Position numbers and translations under genes: made by a program
Part shown: positions 5,051-6,416 of the stretch, one piece after another
How the letters are laid out: every line of letters starts with the position of its first letter
Numbering within the stretch: position 1 is the first letter of the stretch
NCBI GenBank assembly: GCA_037445115.1
Contig: JBBILC010000196.1
Span: 1-6,416 of the forward strand
Direction of reading: 5' to 3'
Source: Trichothermofontia sp037445115
Lineage (GTDB): Bacteria; Cyanobacteriota; Cyanobacteriia; B231
DNA length: 6,416 nt
Notes under the pieces: generated by a model
What the model saw: only the letters and a program-made list of their open reading frames with translations
What the model was told of the DNA's origin: nothing
Databases searched by the model: none

Positions 5051-5738
5051 GACTACTGAGTTTATAGCCTAAGCCATATACGGTCTCGATCAGATGCTCA
5101 TAGCCATAATCTGCTAGCTTGCGTCGCAACAGGCGAATTTGGGCCGCAACCACATTACTACTGAAATCTGCTTCTAGTTGCCAAATGCGACTGATAATCT
5201 GATCGCGCGACAGAATTTGATTAGGATGTTGCATAAAATATTCGAGTAATTGAAACTCCTTGGCGGTGAGGGGAATGATCTGGTGAGTGCCGCTGGGTGG
5301 GGTAATTGCCACCGTTGACGTGCCATAGTCGAGACGTAATTGGCCAACCTGTAGCTGGGGAGGCTGGATATGGGGCGATCGCCGTTGTAGGGCGCGTAGC
5401 CGTGCCAGTAATTCGGCCATGCCAAAGGGTTTAATTAAGTAATCATCGGCTCCGGCGTCTAGTCCGATTACCCGATCTTCGAGGCGATCGCGGGCGGTCA
5501 AGAGCAACACAGGCAAAGGATGCTGCTGGGCACGCAGGCGTTGGCAGAGTTCAATTCCGGATAATCCGGGGAGGAGCCAATCAAAAATAGCCACCGTGTA
5601 TTGTCCGGACGGATTCTCCAGACATTGCCAAGCCGTTGTGCCATCGGTTACCCAGTCAACCACATATTTTTCGCGTTTGAGCGATCGCTCTAGGGCTTTG
5701 CCTAGATCCAGTTCATCTTCCACCAGCAGAATCTTCAT
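5040..5738 (-). CDS. rppA: RppA/NrsR-like OmpR-family response regulator
   Basis: A 232-aa OmpR/PhoB-type regulator. The receiver domain (1-~118) has the acidic pocket Glu7/Asp8, phospho-acceptor Asp53 in IFDWLLPGLSG, Thr81 and Lys103 in LIKPFGMAELLARLRALQRR. The DNA-binding winged helix (~128-227) contains PLTAKEFQLLEYFMQHPNQI, LSRDQI and SNVVAAQIRLLRRKL, ending in the wing VYGLGYKL. EKYVVDWVTDG (23-33) is a stretch I associate with RppA. It stands between the lipoprotein gene (43 bp upstream) and rppB (11-bp overlap), so the three genes probably share a transcript. A weak AGGA lies 14 nt before the ATG. OmpR-family regulators usually bind direct repeats, and a pair of 10-bp direct repeats lies in front of the operon. 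Targets are not visible otherwise. Confidence 0.94.
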   Translation of the reverse strand: MKILLVEDELDLGKALERSLKREKYVVDWVTDGTTAWQCLENPSGQYTVAIFDWLLPGLSGIELCQRLRAQQHPLPVLLLTARDRLEDRVIGLDAGADDYLIKPFGMAELLARLRALQRRSPHIQPPQLQVGQLRLDYGTSTVAITPPSGTHQIIPLTAKEFQLLEYFMQHPNQILSRDQIISRIWQLEADFSSNVVAAQIRLLRRKLADYGYEHLIETVYGLGYKLSSHEI

Positions 5739-5781
5739 GGTCGCTCGCTAATTCCTAGAATAGCCATCCCGCTAGGGCAAA

Positions 5782-6330
5782 CTATTTAATAAAACTAAAG
5801 CGTGCATTCACCTTTTCTCCCTGAATATCGGTCAAAATGACCACTCTATATTCCCCAGGCATCGTCTCTGGCAGCATGGCTTTATAGTGTTCACCAGGCG
5901 CATCATATTCAAAATCAATCCTTCTCTCCGACCCATCCGGCAACTGGATTTGGCCCGTCACGGTTGCCCCGGCTACGGGGGCATGGGTATCGCCTGTTTG
6001 TAGAAAGAGATCGATATGGGTGCCACTGGCTTCGGGGATGGCCACCAGTTCTAAGTGATAGGCACCCGTTTCCACAACTTGACCGCCATACTGGGAGGTT
6101 GAGTGATCTGCCGCTGCTGGGGAACCTGTGGGTGACGCTGCCACAGGGGATGCAGCGATCGGCGTTGGGGTGGTTGCGGCCTCAGGTACGGGACTGGGTA
6201 CGGGACTGGCTGAAAGCGTCGTTGTCTCGCTACTACGGGTACAGCCCCCTAGGAATAACCCTAAACTGATTAAAAAAGTTAGCAATAAGCTTGGCGATAA
6301 GCTTGGTAACACTGAATGCAAGTTCATCAT
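5782..6330 (-). CDS. Envelope lipoprotein with Pro/Ala-rich tether, unknown function
   Basis: A 182-aa predicted lipoprotein. The start at 6330 (or the adjacent ATG at 6327) is chosen because AAGG lies 5 nt upstream; the longer frame from ATG 6378 begins inside a repeat element and would put 16 residues before the signal peptide. The signal segment (~13-26) ends in the lipobox LGGC with Cys30. Residues 31-78 are a flexible tether rich in Pro, Ala, Ser and Thr. The domain 81-182 starts GGQVVETGAYHLELV, continues with HAPVAGATVTGQIQLPDGS and PGEHYKAMLPETMPGEYRVV, and resembles an Ig/FixH- or YtkA-like beta-sandwich. Several histidines (76, 92, 105, 116, 149) could bind metal, which is inference. 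It heads the rppA-rppB operon, 43 bp upstream, so it may be an accessory sensor or a regulated envelope protein. I recall no characterised member. Confidence 0.82.
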   Translation of the reverse strand: MMNLHSVLPSLSPSLLLTFLISLGLFLGGCTRSSETTTLSASPVPSPVPEAATTPTPIAASPVAASPTGSPAAADHSTSQYGGQVVETGAYHLELVAIPEASGTHIDLFLQTGDTHAPVAGATVTGQIQLPDGSERRIDFEYDAPGEHYKAMLPETMPGEYRVVILTDIQGEKVNARFSFIK

Positions 6331-6347
6331 CGGTACCTTGATTAATG

Positions 6348-6370
6348 ATGTGGAATCATAATGTGGGATC
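6348..6370 (-). promoter_or_regulatory. Promoter/operator region of the lipoprotein-rppA-rppB operon
   Basis: On the + strand ATGTGGAATC (6348-6357) and ATGTGGGATC (6361-6370) are direct repeats matching 9 of 10, with a 13-bp period; read on the - strand, GATCCCACAT then GATTCCACAT. A -10-like TATGAT (6360-6355, - strand) overlaps the second unit, and there is no good -35, as expected for an activator-dependent promoter. GTGGAAT (6350-6356) also pairs with ATTCCAC (6377-6383) as an inverted repeat. Direct repeats suit an OmpR-type regulator, so this may be an RppA site (inference). Confidence 0.35.
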
Positions 6371-6416
6371 GGGTGCATTCCACTTTCGTAACCCTCACCC
6401 TAAATCCCTCTCCCAG
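6371..6416. repeat. MITE-like palindromic element, second copy, cut by window end
   Basis: GGGTGCATTCC (6371-6381), then ACCCTCACCCTAAATCCC (6391-6408) and TCTCCCAG, aligns with the left end of the 3351-3491 copy in the same orientation, including the bases TC just before both. The rest lies outside the window. It closes in on the operon promoter, and supplies the misleading upstream ATG at 6378. Confidence 0.7.

Noticed and set aside
6180..6210. Repeated GGTACGGGACT
   Set aside because: Codes for the PVPSPVP tether of the lipoprotein; low-complexity coding repeat rather than a regulatory site.
6285..6308. Two ATAAGCTTGG units in a 12-bp period
   Set aside because: They encode the SLSPSL part of the lipoprotein signal peptide; a small coding duplication with no sign of a separate role.

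Overview
This window comes from a cyanobacterial chromosome. The evidence is at least six perfect HIP1 octamers (GCGATCGC at 219, 838, 4537, 5375, 5484 and 5681), many one-mismatch variants of them, a cyanobacterial-style AroH chorismate mutase, a two-component pair that reads like RppA/RppB (NrsR/NrsS of Synechocystis), and interspersed CCCTAAATCCC-type palindromic repeats familiar from filamentous cyanobacterial genomes. I cannot fix the genus. No rRNA, tRNA, CRISPR array or transposase gene is visible.

Layout. The left block reads on the + strand: aroH (36-461), then a small single-domain cupin (514-924) behind an imperfect 22-bp dyad. A convergent gap (925-1213) follows; it holds a nested Y-shaped inverted repeat (1062-1114) and a second hairpin (1145-1171). 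The next block is on the - strand: a small winged-helix-like protein of a cyanobacterial hypothetical family (2725-3192), 14 bp ahead of cobQ (1214-2710), the cobyric acid synthase of the cobamide pathway. The region 3193-3676 has no intact annotated gene. It contains a possible 30-residue membrane micro-ORF, a 141-bp MITE-like element with near-perfect 11-bp terminal inverted repeats (3351-3491), and a decayed Phd/YefM antitoxin gene on the + strand (3517-3687). That antitoxin keeps its ribosome-binding site and N-terminal DNA-binding half, then runs into a 21-nt tandem duplication and has no toxin partner.

The right block is a - strand operon: a lipoprotein with a Pro/Ala-rich tether and a C-terminal beta-sandwich-like domain (5782-6330), the response regulator rppA (5040-5738), and the sensor kinase rppB (3677-5050). 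rppA and rppB overlap by 11 bp. Upstream of the operon lie a -10-like TATGAT and two near-identical 10-bp direct repeats. The beginning of a second copy of the MITE-like element runs off the window end at 6416. The signalling cassette is therefore bracketed by two like-oriented copies of one repeat.

How the parts may work together. AroH feeds Phe/Tyr synthesis and CobQ feeds cobamide synthesis; these are housekeeping genes. The lipoprotein-RppA-RppB operon looks like an envelope-sensing module in which the surface-anchored lipoprotein is either an accessory sensor or a target; a metal or redox signal is suggested by RppAB homology but is inference. The most interesting points are the lipoprotein/two-component operon, the repeats around it, the truncated antitoxin, and an apparent relocation of the catalytic carboxylate in the chorismate mutase.
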